From assembly GCF_003347205.1 (NCBI RefSeq), contig NZ_QQBJ01000012.1, positions 248,001 through 312,000 of the forward strand: DNA of 64,000 nucleotides, in the 5' to 3' direction. The stretch is from Mycolicibacterium moriokaense. GTDB taxonomy: Bacteria; Actinomycetota; Actinomycetes; Mycobacteriales; Mycobacteriaceae. Below are positions 1 through 8,107 of this stretch, one piece after another. The notes below the pieces were generated by a model, which saw only the letters and a list, made by a program, of their open reading frames with translations, was not told the DNA's origin and did no database searches. Every line of letters begins with the position of its first letter. The first letter of the stretch is position 1. The translations under genes and the position numbers were made by a program.

Positions 1-573
1 ATGGGTGTGCTCTTCGCGGTCGCCTACACAGCGCTCAGCGCTGTGCTGGACCGACGGGGAGTGCGTCGCGATCCCACAGCGTTGGCCTTGCTGCTGTCCG
101 CGGGGATGTTCGTGGCGATCGCGTTGTTGCCGAGCCTGAAGTATCCGGCGAACCCGCCCGGCGTCGGGCTGGAAGACACTGTCGGAGCACGCAGTTCGGC
201 GTTCCTGACGATCACCGTGGTCTCGGTGGTGGCGGCGATCGCGGCGGTGGCGGCAGGGTTGGCGTGGTCGCGCCGGTGGGGCGGATGGCGGGCGGCTGCG
301 TTGGCGGTCGGTGGCTACGCGGCGGTGATGATGGTCGCGGTGGCGCTGCTGCCCGGCTTCGGTGAGGTGCCGGGGCCGCTGACCGGACCCGACGGGCTGG
401 TGCTCGGAGGCTTTCCCGCCGAGGTGCTGGCCGAGTTCCGGATGTACTCACTGGGCAACCAGGCGCTGATGTGGCTGGTTATCGGCATCGTTTGGGGCGG
501 GCTCGCCGCGCTGTTGCGGTCACGACGCCGAGCGCTGCCGTCCGACCCCCCGGTAGAACTGCAGGTGCGCTAG
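1..573 (+). CDS. CbtA-family membrane protein (5'-truncated by window edge)
   Basis: Integral membrane protein of the CbtA family, a predicted cobalt-transporter subunit whose role rests on comparative genomics. The visible 190 residues contain about five hydrophobic segments and the family signature LKYPANPPGVG near residues 46-56, followed by LEDTVGARSS. Family members are usually longer and start with a further helix, so the ATG at base 1 is probably internal and the real start lies outside the window. Its upstream regulatory DNA cannot be inspected for a cobalamin riboswitch. The 3' end overlaps the convergent glycosyltransferase gene by 54 bases. Confidence 0.75.
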   Translation: MGVLFAVAYTALSAVLDRRGVRRDPTALALLLSAGMFVAIALLPSLKYPANPPGVGLEDTVGARSSAFLTITVVSVVAAIAAVAAGLAWSRRWGGWRAAALAVGGYAAVMMVAVALLPGFGEVPGPLTGPDGLVLGGFPAEVLAEFRMYSLGNQALMWLVIGIVWGGLAALLRSRRRALPSDPPVELQVR

Positions 574-1611
574 CGCGGCGGCCTGCCACGTCATCGACCG
601 CGCCAACTCCCGCCCGGCCTCCGGATGGCCGCCATCCTGCAGGGCGGCGGCCATCCGCGCCGCAAAGCCTGCTGGATCGGTTGCGTAAGCGACTGTTTCG
701 CCGAAGACCTCACGCAGCACCGGAAGGTCCCGGGTGACGACAGGGCGCCCCGCCGCCAGCGCCTCCATGGCCGCCAGGCCGAAGCCCTCCTTTGTCGACG
801 GGAACGCGAACACGTCGCACGCCGCCACCAGGCTCGGCAAGTCATCATCGGGCACCGCGCCGAGGATTACCGGCGTCACGTCGAGTTCGCCACACAGAGC
901 GTCGAACCTCGCCCGGTAGTCCCGGTAGTCGAACAACGTCTCCCCGCCGGCGATCACCAGCGCGATGTCGGGAAAGCGCTGTCGCAGCGCGCGATACGCC
1001 CACACGAGATCCAACGAACCCTTCCGCGGCTCGATGCCGCCCACTGCGAGCACGTAGCCGCCCAATTCGTCGCGCCACCGCCGCTGCGCGGGCAGGTCCG
1101 CCGCTGCCGCGACGAACCGGTCGGCACGAACCCCGTTCGGGATCACCGTCGGCGTGAGCTCCCAGCCTTCGAACACCTCCGCCGCCACCGCGGCCGACAC
1201 ACAGATCCGCGCATACGGTTCCACCACCGCGCGTTCGTGGCATTTGGCCAGCACCGGTGTGGTGAACTCGTCGAGGTGGTGAATGGTGCGGACGCACGGC
1301 CCGACCGCGTTGGCGCTGATGCAGTCCTGGGCGTGCACGACGTCGTACTCGTCCGGGGTGAACGCCCGGCGCAGGCTCTCGATCGACCGCACGATCCGAC
1401 CGGTCACCGATTCCCCGTCGATCTCCGGGAATGCGACCAGCCGCACGGCCACGCGCGGATCGACCGCGCGGAAGAAGCCGCGGTCGCCCTGCCGGGCCAA
1501 CGACCACACGGTCACATCGACGCCCAAGTCGGCCAGCGCCTCGGCGAGGTTCAACGTGTGCACCACACCGCCGCGGGGCTTGGTCGAATAGGTGATCAGC
1601 GCGACGCGCAT
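520..1611 (-). CDS. GT4-type glycosyltransferase, MSMEG_0565 family (last gene of the Nit1C cluster)
   Basis: A 363-residue GT-B fold glycosyltransferase. The N-terminal glycine-rich loop is in MRVALITYSTKPRGGVVH. The donor-binding C-terminal half has the GT4 signature PSTKEGFGLAAMEALAAGRPVV, which includes the E-x7-E motif. It resembles the MSMEG_0565 family, which is found almost only beside this type of nitrilase cluster; donor and acceptor are unknown. I chose the ATG at 1611 because it lies 4 bases after the stop of the preceding nitrilase-like gene and opens directly with the family N-terminus; an in-frame upstream start at 1644 would add 11 unlikely residues. It is translationally linked as the last gene of an eight-gene minus-strand operon. 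Its end overlaps the convergent CbtA gene. Confidence 0.85.
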   Translation of the reverse strand: MRVALITYSTKPRGGVVHTLNLAEALADLGVDVTVWSLARQGDRGFFRAVDPRVAVRLVAFPEIDGESVTGRIVRSIESLRRAFTPDEYDVVHAQDCISANAVGPCVRTIHHLDEFTTPVLAKCHERAVVEPYARICVSAAVAAEVFEGWELTPTVIPNGVRADRFVAAAADLPAQRRWRDELGGYVLAVGGIEPRKGSLDLVWAYRALRQRFPDIALVIAGGETLFDYRDYRARFDALCGELDVTPVILGAVPDDDLPSLVAACDVFAFPSTKEGFGLAAMEALAAGRPVVTRDLPVLREVFGETVAYATDPAGFAARMAAALQDGGHPEAGRELARSMTWQAAALAHLQFYRGVGRQRSAS

Positions 1612-1615
1612 CGCA

Positions 1616-2458
1616 TCAGTTCCTCGTCGGCGCATGGTAGGCATCCAGCCGCCGTTCGGCGAGATGGTTCAGAACCTTTCTGGCTCTGTCGATCTCGGCA
1701 TCCAGATCGATCTCCACCTTGGCCAGTCCACCCTTGGACCGCGTGGTGGCCAACACATCGCCACCCGGCCCGACCACCTTTGCCTGGCCCAGAAAGCGCA
1801 GCGCGCCCATCACCCCGGTCTGGTTCGACGACACCAACACCACCTGGTTCTCCGCCGCCCGCGCACAGTCGTACAGGTCGAAGAGCCGCGACTGCCGGTC
1901 GGCGGGCAGCCGCGACGCGCGGTCGGTGACGCTGGCCGGCCATGCGGAGAGCGCCGCGATGGTGCGCGCCCCGTCCAGCGCCAGCGCCCGTGCCGACTCG
2001 GGGAACGTCTTGTCGTAGTCGATGAGCATGCCGAGCCGGCCAACCTGGGTGTCGAACGCCGCGAACGAATCGCCGGCCAGGTAGGCCAGCGACTCGCCCG
2101 CCGGCTGGTGCACCTTGCGGTGGCTGCCCAACACTCCGTCGCCCGACACGCAGATCGCCGAGTTGTACCGACCTCCGCCTACGGCCGCCTCGGCGTACCC
2201 CAGGCACACCGTCATCGGACCCGCCGCCGCGATCACCGCCGCGATCTCGGGACCGTCGGGATCCAGCGCGGGAGGCGGATCGGCGGGATCGGGGGAGCGC
2301 AGGTCGCCGATGTAGCCGCCGAGGCATGCGTCGGGAAACACCAACAGCTGCACGTCTTCTCGCGCCGCGGCCTCCACGATGCCGACGACCTTGGTCACGC
2401 AGCGATCGACGTCGCGGCCGAAGTGGGCGGCCACCGCCGCCACTGTCACCGCCGCCAT
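1616..2458 (-). CDS. Nitrilase-fold protein lacking the catalytic Cys (putative pseudoenzyme)
   Basis: A 280-residue carbon-nitrogen hydrolase-fold protein, clearly a paralogue of the cluster nitrilase encoded about 4 kb away. The two share the blocks GGY, GS(Y/H)RKVHQP and YDK(A/T)FPE. In this copy the catalytic triad is altered. The active-site Glu is Asp43 (LLVFPDACLGGY), the Lys is kept at 115, and the nucleophilic Cys is Asp147 (GMLIDYDKTFPES). The codons GAC at both places read cleanly, and the frame is intact, so this is not decay by frameshift. A catalytically dead partner or regulator of the active nitrilase, or an enzyme with different chemistry, are both possible. It is separated from the genes on either side by 10 and 4 bases. 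Confidence 0.85.
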   Translation of the reverse strand: MAAVTVAAVAAHFGRDVDRCVTKVVGIVEAAAREDVQLLVFPDACLGGYIGDLRSPDPADPPPALDPDGPEIAAVIAAAGPMTVCLGYAEAAVGGGRYNSAICVSGDGVLGSHRKVHQPAGESLAYLAGDSFAAFDTQVGRLGMLIDYDKTFPESARALALDGARTIAALSAWPASVTDRASRLPADRQSRLFDLYDCARAAENQVVLVSSNQTGVMGALRFLGQAKVVGPGGDVLATTRSKGGLAKVEIDLDAEIDRARKVLNHLAERRLDAYHAPTRN

Positions 2459-2468
2459 GTCGCCCCCG

Positions 2469-3875
2469 TCATGCCGGGCCCAAGCCCGTCACCTCCGCCG
2501 CCAGCGCCGTCGTCGTCGCACCGTCTGGCCAGCGCAGCCGAACTCCCGACCGGGTCGTCAGCCTGCCGCAGTCGGAGCCGACGACGCCCACCGGCATCGG
2601 CGCGGCTGCGCCGTCGACGGTCAGCATCCCGAATCCGGGAAAACATGTCAGCCACGATCCCATCTCGACACCCGCGGGGCGGGGAATCTTCGAAATGTCG
2701 ATCTCGGCTCCGGTCCCGCTGGCTTCGGCAAGCATCCCCAACGTGCCGACGACGCCAGCCATGCTGACATCCTTGGCCGCGCCGGGCCGCATCGCCGCGA
2801 CCAGCCCGGCCATCGCGGCGAGGTCCTCTTGGCGCCGCGTACTGGTCGAATCCCACTGTCTGCCTTGATACCCCGGCCGCCAGCGGCCTGCCAGATCCAC
2901 GGTCAGCCGCACACCGTCGCCGGGTCTGCCGCCGCCTGCGGGCACCGGGCGGTCGGTGCGACCGAGCGCTGTCACCGCCAGTGCGGCGGGCACCCCGAGC
3001 TGCGTGTGCCCGCCCAGCACCGGCACCCGCCACGCCTGAGATGCCCGGGTCACGCCGCGCAGGATCCGCGTCAGCAGGGATCGCGTCGGCGCGCCGACCG
3101 CGTCGAGAAGGCCCACTGGCGCGGCGCCCATCGCCGTCAGGTCGTTGACGTTGACGAGCACCGAGCACCACCCCGCCCACTCCGGGTCGCGCTCCACCAT
3201 CGACGGAATGATCGCGTCGCACGCGGCGACGACGTCGCTGCCCGGCAGCGGGGCGCCGTCGTCGCCGACGAACCCGGCCGGTCCCAGACCGTCGCCGACG
3301 TCGCGCAGCGGCTCGAGCAGCGCTCCCAGGAAGGTCTTCGTCGCATTCGCGGTGCGTTGAATCTGGTTCAGCGGCCATCGCATTCGCACGTGTGGCCGGC
3401 CGGACACCGCGCAGTCGCCGACATCGTCCCAGCCCAGCCCGATGAACAGCGCACGGTAGCGGCGCTGCACCGCGGCCTCGAATCGCAGGGCACCCGCGGA
3501 CTCGACGTACGCGCAGGCGGCCCGGATCAGTGCCTTGCCCACCCCGGACGTGCGGGCAGCAGGACCGGCCACCAGCCGGCTGCCGGTCCACCACCCGATG
3601 TCCACGGCGCCCTCGGGCGCCAGCCGGACGCCGCCGAGTACTACGCCGTCCGGTGCAACGGCCACCAGAACGACCGCGCGGGGGTCGTCGTCGAGTTCGT
3701 CGCGGTCACTGCCGGCGAAAAGGCCCTGCTCCACCACGAACTCATGGCGCCGCAGGCGCCGGTACTCGTCGAGCTCCCTGCCCTGGGCGGGATGGATCAG
3801 ATATCCCGGCGGCGGCCGGGTGGCCGAGCCGGCCAGGATCGACAACTCGCTGTGCGGTCTGACGTGTTGGGTCAT
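2469..3875 (-). CDS. GNAT N-acetyltransferase / AIR synthase-like fusion (MSMEG_0567/Sll0786 + Sll0787 type)
   Basis: A 468-residue two-domain protein. Residues about 1-165 are a GNAT-type acyltransferase domain with RRHEFVVEQGLF and a C-terminal RRYRALFIGLGWDDVG. Residues about 170-468 are an AIR synthase (PurM)-like ATP-binding domain with VNVNDLTAMGAAPVGLLDAVG and a late KDVSMAGVVGTLGMLAEAS segment. In Synechocystis these correspond to the separate adjacent genes sll0786 and sll0787, so here they are fused. Substrates are unknown; PurM-like domains typically use ATP to activate an amide or carboxyl oxygen. The start at 3875 lies 4 bases after the radical SAM stop, behind a GGTGAGGTG-like ribosome site. 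A longer in-frame start at 3935 would overlap that gene and is less likely. Confidence 0.87.
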   Translation of the reverse strand: MTQHVRPHSELSILAGSATRPPPGYLIHPAQGRELDEYRRLRRHEFVVEQGLFAGSDRDELDDDPRAVVLVAVAPDGVVLGGVRLAPEGAVDIGWWTGSRLVAGPAARTSGVGKALIRAACAYVESAGALRFEAAVQRRYRALFIGLGWDDVGDCAVSGRPHVRMRWPLNQIQRTANATKTFLGALLEPLRDVGDGLGPAGFVGDDGAPLPGSDVVAACDAIIPSMVERDPEWAGWCSVLVNVNDLTAMGAAPVGLLDAVGAPTRSLLTRILRGVTRASQAWRVPVLGGHTQLGVPAALAVTALGRTDRPVPAGGGRPGDGVRLTVDLAGRWRPGYQGRQWDSTSTRRQEDLAAMAGLVAAMRPGAAKDVSMAGVVGTLGMLAEASGTGAEIDISKIPRPAGVEMGSWLTCFPGFGMLTVDGAAAPMPVGVVGSDCGRLTTRSGVRLRWPDGATTTALAAEVTGLGPA

Positions 3876-3879
3876 CACC

Positions 3880-4947
3880 TCACCCGCCCATGTGCTGGAG
3901 AACGCCGCAGGCCCCGCAGGCCGCACAACCCGCACGCTGGTCGGTTCCGGACATCCCGGCCAGCCGCAGCTCGGTGGCCACCTCGCGGGACACTTTCTCG
4001 ACCAACGCCGCGTCAGGCGCGCCCGCTCCGTCGACCTCGACGGCCAGCGTGCCCCGATGAGGTCGGAACGGCACCACGAACGGATAAACGCCCATGGCGA
4101 TCAGCTCTGCCGCGCCGGCGATCAGCTCGTCGGGATCCTCGCCGAGGCCCACCAGCAGATAGGTCGACACCTCGTTGCGGCCGAACACGCGCACCGCCTC
4201 GCGCCAGGCGGCGCGGTACTGCTCGAGTGGCACGGCGGCCTTGCCGGGCATCCACCGCCGCCGCACCTCGTCGTCCAGCGACTCGACGTGGATGCCGATC
4301 GCGTCAGCGCCTGCGTTGCGCAACTCGGTCAGCACAGCGAGGTCGGCGGGCGGCTCGCACTGGACCTGGATCGGCAGCCCGGGAACCGCGGCCTTGACCG
4401 CGGCGACGCAGCGGGCCAGATGCCGGGCCCCGCGGTCGCTGCCCGCCGATGTGCCGGTGGTCATCACCATCTGCGTGACGCCGTCGAGCCGCACGGCGGC
4501 CTCGGCCACTTCGGCCAGTTCGCCGGGCCGCTTGACGGCCGTCGTCGCACCTGATCGCAGTGACTCCTCGATGGAGCAGAAGCGGCATCGTTGATCCGGC
4601 GCGTACCGCACACACGTCTGCACGACCGTGGTGGCCAGCACGTTTCGTCCGTGCAGCCGGGCCAGCTTCTCGTACGGCACGCCCTCGGCGGTGCGCAGAT
4701 CGTAGAACTCAGGCCGTTCGATCACCTCGACATCGAGGCCGGTCTCCTCGCCGTCGAGCAGGATGCGGGTGCCGTCGAACATGAACGGGCTGGCGGGATT
4801 ACGGGGGATCGCGGCGTTGAGGCCCTCGATCACCAGGTGGCCGTCGTCGCTGGGGCCCGCGCCCGCGGAGCGGCTCACCGGGGGTCGGCCCCGGATTCCC
4901 AGCAGGGCGAGGTCGACCCGGGTCGACGCGGAGGTCGGTGGTGTCAT
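3880..4947 (-). CDS. Radical SAM protein, MSMEG_0568 family (Nit1C cluster)
   Basis: A 355-residue radical SAM protein. The predicted cluster-binding cysteines are C112, C121 and C124, giving the unusual spacing C-x8-C-x2-C (VQTCVRYAPDQRCRFCS) instead of the standard C-x3-C-x2-C; this spacing appears to be a property of the family. A second Cys group, C341-x2-C344-x2-C347, sits at the extreme C-terminus and could hold a further Fe-S cluster or a metal. A TIM-barrel core follows, with MTTGTSAGSDRG and the glycine-rich YLLVGLGEDPDEL. The gene lies 10 bases after the FAD oxidoreductase and 4 bases before the GNAT/AIRS fusion. The reaction is not known from sequence; it is a core gene of Nit1C clusters, which have been linked to cyanide assimilation and nitrogen starvation. 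Confidence 0.9.
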   Translation of the reverse strand: MTPPTSASTRVDLALLGIRGRPPVSRSAGAGPSDDGHLVIEGLNAAIPRNPASPFMFDGTRILLDGEETGLDVEVIERPEFYDLRTAEGVPYEKLARLHGRNVLATTVVQTCVRYAPDQRCRFCSIEESLRSGATTAVKRPGELAEVAEAAVRLDGVTQMVMTTGTSAGSDRGARHLARCVAAVKAAVPGLPIQVQCEPPADLAVLTELRNAGADAIGIHVESLDDEVRRRWMPGKAAVPLEQYRAAWREAVRVFGRNEVSTYLLVGLGEDPDELIAGAAELIAMGVYPFVVPFRPHRGTLAVEVDGAGAPDAALVEKVSREVATELRLAGMSGTDQRAGCAACGACGVLQHMGG

Positions 4948-4957
4948 GGCGTTCCCC

Positions 4958-6229
4958 TCAGTGTCCTGCGACCAGGCGCAGCACGGAGTCGTGGTAGGTG
5001 CGCGTGATGGTCGCCGCGATGTGGGCCGCGTCGCGGTCGATGCCCAGGAACCGGCCTGAACCCCACGTGTGCATCCACGGCAGTCCCACGAAGCTCAGGC
5101 CACCCACCTCGGTGACCCCGCGGTTCTGCATCGGCCGCCCGGCGCCGTCGAACGCGCTGGCCTCGATCCAGCGGTAGTCCGGCCGGTAGCCGATCGCCCA
5201 CACGATGCTTGTCACCCCTTCGGCCGCGAGATCCAATGCCGCGGTCTCGGATTCGGGTTCCCAGACGGGGGTGTAGCGCTGCGGCGCCGGGGCGGCGATG
5301 CCCTCCCGTTCGATGTGGGTGTCGATGTCGGCGCAGATCGAGTTGTAGACCGCATCGGCGTGATCCAGCGCGGCGCGCAGCGACGGGGCGAAACCCAGCA
5401 TGTTGTCCTTGCCGTTGGTCAGCGCGCCGTAGAGCTTCATGCCGTCGGCGGCGAAGCGTCGCAGGTCGATGTCGCGGCCGCCGTCGCGGCCGGTGACATA
5501 GTGGTTCGTCTTCTCGATGGCCGCCCTCCCGCCGGGATACTCGCCGGCCGCCTTGTCGTAGAGGCCCATGTCGGCCAGCCACGTCATGCAGTCGCGGCCC
5601 CGGTAGAACCGCGCCACTCGGGGAGCGTTGCCGACCGCCAGATGGACCTGCCGACCGGCGAGGTGGAGGTCCTCGGCGATCTGGGCACCCGACTGCCCGG
5701 TGCCGACGACAAGCACTGCGCCGTTGGGCAATTGGGCCGGGTTGCGGTACTGCTCGGAGTGGATCTGCGTGACGGTCGGATCCAGCGCGGTCGCGAACGC
5801 GGGCATCACCGGGACCGGGTAGCCGCCCGTGGCGACCACCGCGTGCTCGCAGGTCAGCTGTTCCTCGCCGGCGGCGGTCGCCAAGGTCAGCTCGAAGCCG
5901 CCGTTGACGCCGGATCGCAACCGGGTGGCCCTGGTGTGCGTGCGCACCGGGGCGTCGAAGGTGTCCAGCCAGCCGGACAGCCACGCCACCACCTGGTCGC
6001 GCGTCATGAAGCCGTCCGGATCGTCGCCCTGATAGCTGTATCCGGGCAGCCGGCAGTGCCAGTTCGGGGTGACCAGAGTGAAGTTGTCCCAACGGCTGTC
6101 GGCCCAGGCGTGCACCGGCGTCTGGGCTTCCAGCACCGTGTGCTCGACGCCTGCGCGGCTGAGATACCAGCTGACCGACAGGCCGGCCTGGCCGCCGCCG
6201 ATGATGGCGACGGGAACGTGGGTACTCAT
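4958..6229 (-). CDS. FAD-dependent oxidoreductase, MSMEG_0569 family
   Basis: A 423-residue flavoprotein of the class-B monooxygenase-like group. The FAD Rossmann motif is at the N-terminus (VAIIGGGQAGLSVSWYL). A second dinucleotide-binding motif VVGTGQSGAQIAEDL lies near residue 175, and a late WAIGYRPDYRWIE matches the ATG-type motif of flavin monooxygenases. The ATG at 6229 overlaps the stop of the preceding small gene as ATGA, so translation is coupled. A longer in-frame start at 6337 lies inside that gene and is unlikely. It is a core gene of Nit1C clusters, where it may supply oxidation of the nitrile or cyanide-derived intermediate; this last statement is inference. Confidence 0.9.
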   Translation of the reverse strand: MSTHVPVAIIGGGQAGLSVSWYLSRAGVEHTVLEAQTPVHAWADSRWDNFTLVTPNWHCRLPGYSYQGDDPDGFMTRDQVVAWLSGWLDTFDAPVRTHTRATRLRSGVNGGFELTLATAAGEEQLTCEHAVVATGGYPVPVMPAFATALDPTVTQIHSEQYRNPAQLPNGAVLVVGTGQSGAQIAEDLHLAGRQVHLAVGNAPRVARFYRGRDCMTWLADMGLYDKAAGEYPGGRAAIEKTNHYVTGRDGGRDIDLRRFAADGMKLYGALTNGKDNMLGFAPSLRAALDHADAVYNSICADIDTHIEREGIAAPAPQRYTPVWEPESETAALDLAAEGVTSIVWAIGYRPDYRWIEASAFDGAGRPMQNRGVTEVGGLSFVGLPWMHTWGSGRFLGIDRDAAHIAATITRTYHDSVLRLVAGH

Positions 6230-6522
6230 GACTTCTCCAAGGGCGGCTGCATGGCGGTGATCTGAACCATTGCCGTCGAGTCGAATCGAACGGCGGCGTT
6301 TGTGATTTCCTCTGTGGTCGCAGCGGCAGAGGTACACATGAAGCCGAACTTCGCGCGCACCCGTTCGCCGGCCACGGTCAGTGCGGTGGACGACCGGTGC
6401 ACGAAGTCGGCGACGGTGTAGCTTTCGCCGGTGTCCAGGTAGTCGTGCATCACCAGGCTCGGCGAGTAGCAGCGCTGAAGGCGGCCGTCGGGCCAGCGTA
6501 CTTCGAACGTCATCTCAGGCAT
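6226..6522 (-). CDS. Small MSMEG_0570-family protein (nitrogen-starvation associated)
   Basis: A 98-residue soluble protein that matches the small MSMEG_0570 family present in Nit1C clusters. It starts MPEMTFEVRWPDGRLQRCYSPSLV, and the motif DYLDTGESYTVADFV in the middle is the most characteristic part. Two Cys occur (in LQRCYSP and FMCTS). No membrane segment or signal peptide is visible and no enzymatic motif can be named. It overlaps the nitrilase gene by 8 bases at its start and the FAD oxidoreductase by 4 bases at its end, so all three should be made together. Confidence 0.88.
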   Translation of the reverse strand: MPEMTFEVRWPDGRLQRCYSPSLVMHDYLDTGESYTVADFVHRSSTALTVAGERVRAKFGFMCTSAAATTEEITNAAVRFDSTAMVQITAMQPPLEKS

Positions 6523-7405
6523 GCGCGAGCTCCTGCCATTTCGCCGCGGCGTCGTCGGTCAGCGGGCCGTACACGTCGGGCCTGCGGTCGCGCAGGTGGA
6601 ACATTCCGGCCCGCATGGTGCGGAAGGTGGCGTCGACGTCGACTTCGGCCACCGCCATTCCGCTGCCGAGAAGCGTTGTCGCCAGCACATTTCCACCTGG
6701 ATCGACGACCTTGGCATTGCCGACGTAGCGCAGTGACCCGAACGTGCCACTCTGGTTTGAGGCGATCCAGAACAACTGGTTGTCCAGCGCCCGCGCCGTG
6801 TCGAACAGGTTGAACCGGTAGGTCCACCGGTCGTCCTGAAGGTTCTCGGCGGTGGCGGTGCGTGCGGCGGGCCACGCCGAGAGGCTGGCGATGATCTGCG
6901 CGCCCTTGAGGGCCATGATGCGCGCCGCCTCCGGGAACGCCTTGTCGTAGCAGATCTGCAGGCCGACGCTGCCCACCGGGGTGTCGAAGACGTCGTATGC
7001 CGAACCCGCCGAATACGACATGCCCTCCCCGAGGGGCTGGTGCACCTTGCGGTAACTGCCGTAGACGGTGCCCCCGTCGAGCACGGCGGCCGCGTTGTAA
7101 CGGGTTTGGCCGTCCTCGGCGAGCTCACAGAAGCCGATGGCCACCATGAGATCGCCGACGATCGACTGCACGCGCGCGATCTCGGGGCCGTCCAGTGAGA
7201 TGGCGGGCGGCAGCGATCGCGCGGCCGTCTTCACCTTGTCGCCGTGGTTGCCCAGCGACGACAGATAACCGCCGATCGCGGCCTCCGGCAACACCAAAAA
7301 ATCCACCTGCTTCTCGCGGGCCTCGTCGGCCAGCGCGGAGATCAGCGCGTAGTTCTGCTCCAGGTCCCGGGTGAAGTTCGCCGAAACCGCAGCCAATGTA
7401 GTCAT
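6515..7405 (-). CDS. Nitrilase, Nit6803 type (active-site triad complete)
   Basis: A 296-residue member of the carbon-nitrogen hydrolase superfamily. The catalytic triad is complete: Glu41 (FLVLPEAAIGGY), Lys120 (GSYRKVHQPLGEG) and Cys152 (GLQICYDKAFPEA). This fits the Nit6803-type nitrilase of Synechocystis (Sll0784 region) and the nitrilase of Nit1C clusters, which hydrolyse nitriles to acids and ammonia; the physiological substrate is not fixed by sequence. I chose the ATG at 7405 because the protein then begins MTTLAAVSANFTRDLEQ, like its paralogue downstream; the in-frame start at 7480 reads into the preceding gene. It is second in the operon, 31 bases after the Sll0783-like gene. Confidence 0.92.
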   Translation of the reverse strand: MTTLAAVSANFTRDLEQNYALISALADEAREKQVDFLVLPEAAIGGYLSSLGNHGDKVKTAARSLPPAISLDGPEIARVQSIVGDLMVAIGFCELAEDGQTRYNAAAVLDGGTVYGSYRKVHQPLGEGMSYSAGSAYDVFDTPVGSVGLQICYDKAFPEAARIMALKGAQIIASLSAWPAARTATAENLQDDRWTYRFNLFDTARALDNQLFWIASNQSGTFGSLRYVGNAKVVDPGGNVLATTLLGSGMAVAEVDVDATFRTMRAGMFHLRDRRPDVYGPLTDDAAAKWQELAHA

Positions 7406-7436
7406 TTCACAACAACTTTCGAAGCCGGGCTGAACG

Positions 7437-7970
7437 TCAGACCATGTAGGTGGAGTTGATGATCGCGCCTTTGCGGGCATAGTGGATGACGGCGTCCTGC
7501 ACGTCGAGCGGGTGGGCGGGTATCACGCCCTCGATCAGATCTTCCTCGCGTCCGCCGTGCAGTGCCAACCCGAAACGGCAGCAGAACACGGTTCCGCCCT
7601 CGCCGATGAACGTCGCCAGTGCGTCGTTGATGTTCTGCTCGCCGGGGAATCCGGAGTCGCCCGTCTTGGGAAAGCCACGGGTGGCAAGGCAATTGATGGC
7701 CCCGGGGCCGTAGAAGTAGATAGCCGACTCGAAGCCCTTGCGCAGTGCACGGGTGGCCTGCAGCACGGCGACGAAACTGACCGACGATTCGTGCGCGATA
7801 CCGTGGACCAGGGTGAAGTAGGTTTCGCCGTCCTCGGCCTTGTAGTCGGGGAAGATCTTGGTGCCGCCGTAGATGTTGGAACCTTTGGGCAGCGCTGGAT
7901 GCGGGATCTCGGCAAGTGAGGTCTTGATGTTCTCGGCAATCGAATCGTCAAAAGACATGGGGGTCTCCAT
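7437..7970 (-). CDS. MSMEG_0572/Sll0783-family nitrogen-starvation protein (first gene of Nit1C operon)
   Basis: A 177-residue protein of the Sll0783 family. The Synechocystis member is induced by nitrogen starvation and affects polyhydroxybutyrate storage. The middle and end look like a DsrE-type alpha/beta fold, with cysteines in GAINCLATRGFP and in the pair VFCCRFGLALHG. The final residues are AIINSTYMV. The start is either ATG 7970 (METPMSF) or ATG 7958 (MSFDDSI); the first is preceded by the remains of the promoter region. It is the first gene of the eight-gene cluster that runs to base 520, and 161 bases separate it from the next upstream gene on the same strand. Confidence 0.9.
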   Translation of the reverse strand: METPMSFDDSIAENIKTSLAEIPHPALPKGSNIYGGTKIFPDYKAEDGETYFTLVHGIAHESSVSFVAVLQATRALRKGFESAIYFYGPGAINCLATRGFPKTGDSGFPGEQNINDALATFIGEGGTVFCCRFGLALHGGREEDLIEGVIPAHPLDVQDAVIHYARKGAIINSTYMV

Positions 7971-8107
7971 GATTGAGGGTGAGATGCGGTTACGCGGCTT
8001 CGGTGCCGCGCTGCCGAGCGAAACTTTCGGCTGTACCGATTACAGGCCTCGACCATTTCCGTCTGGTTAGCGACGGAATACATCTACGTTAGGAACACCT
8101 CACCGCT

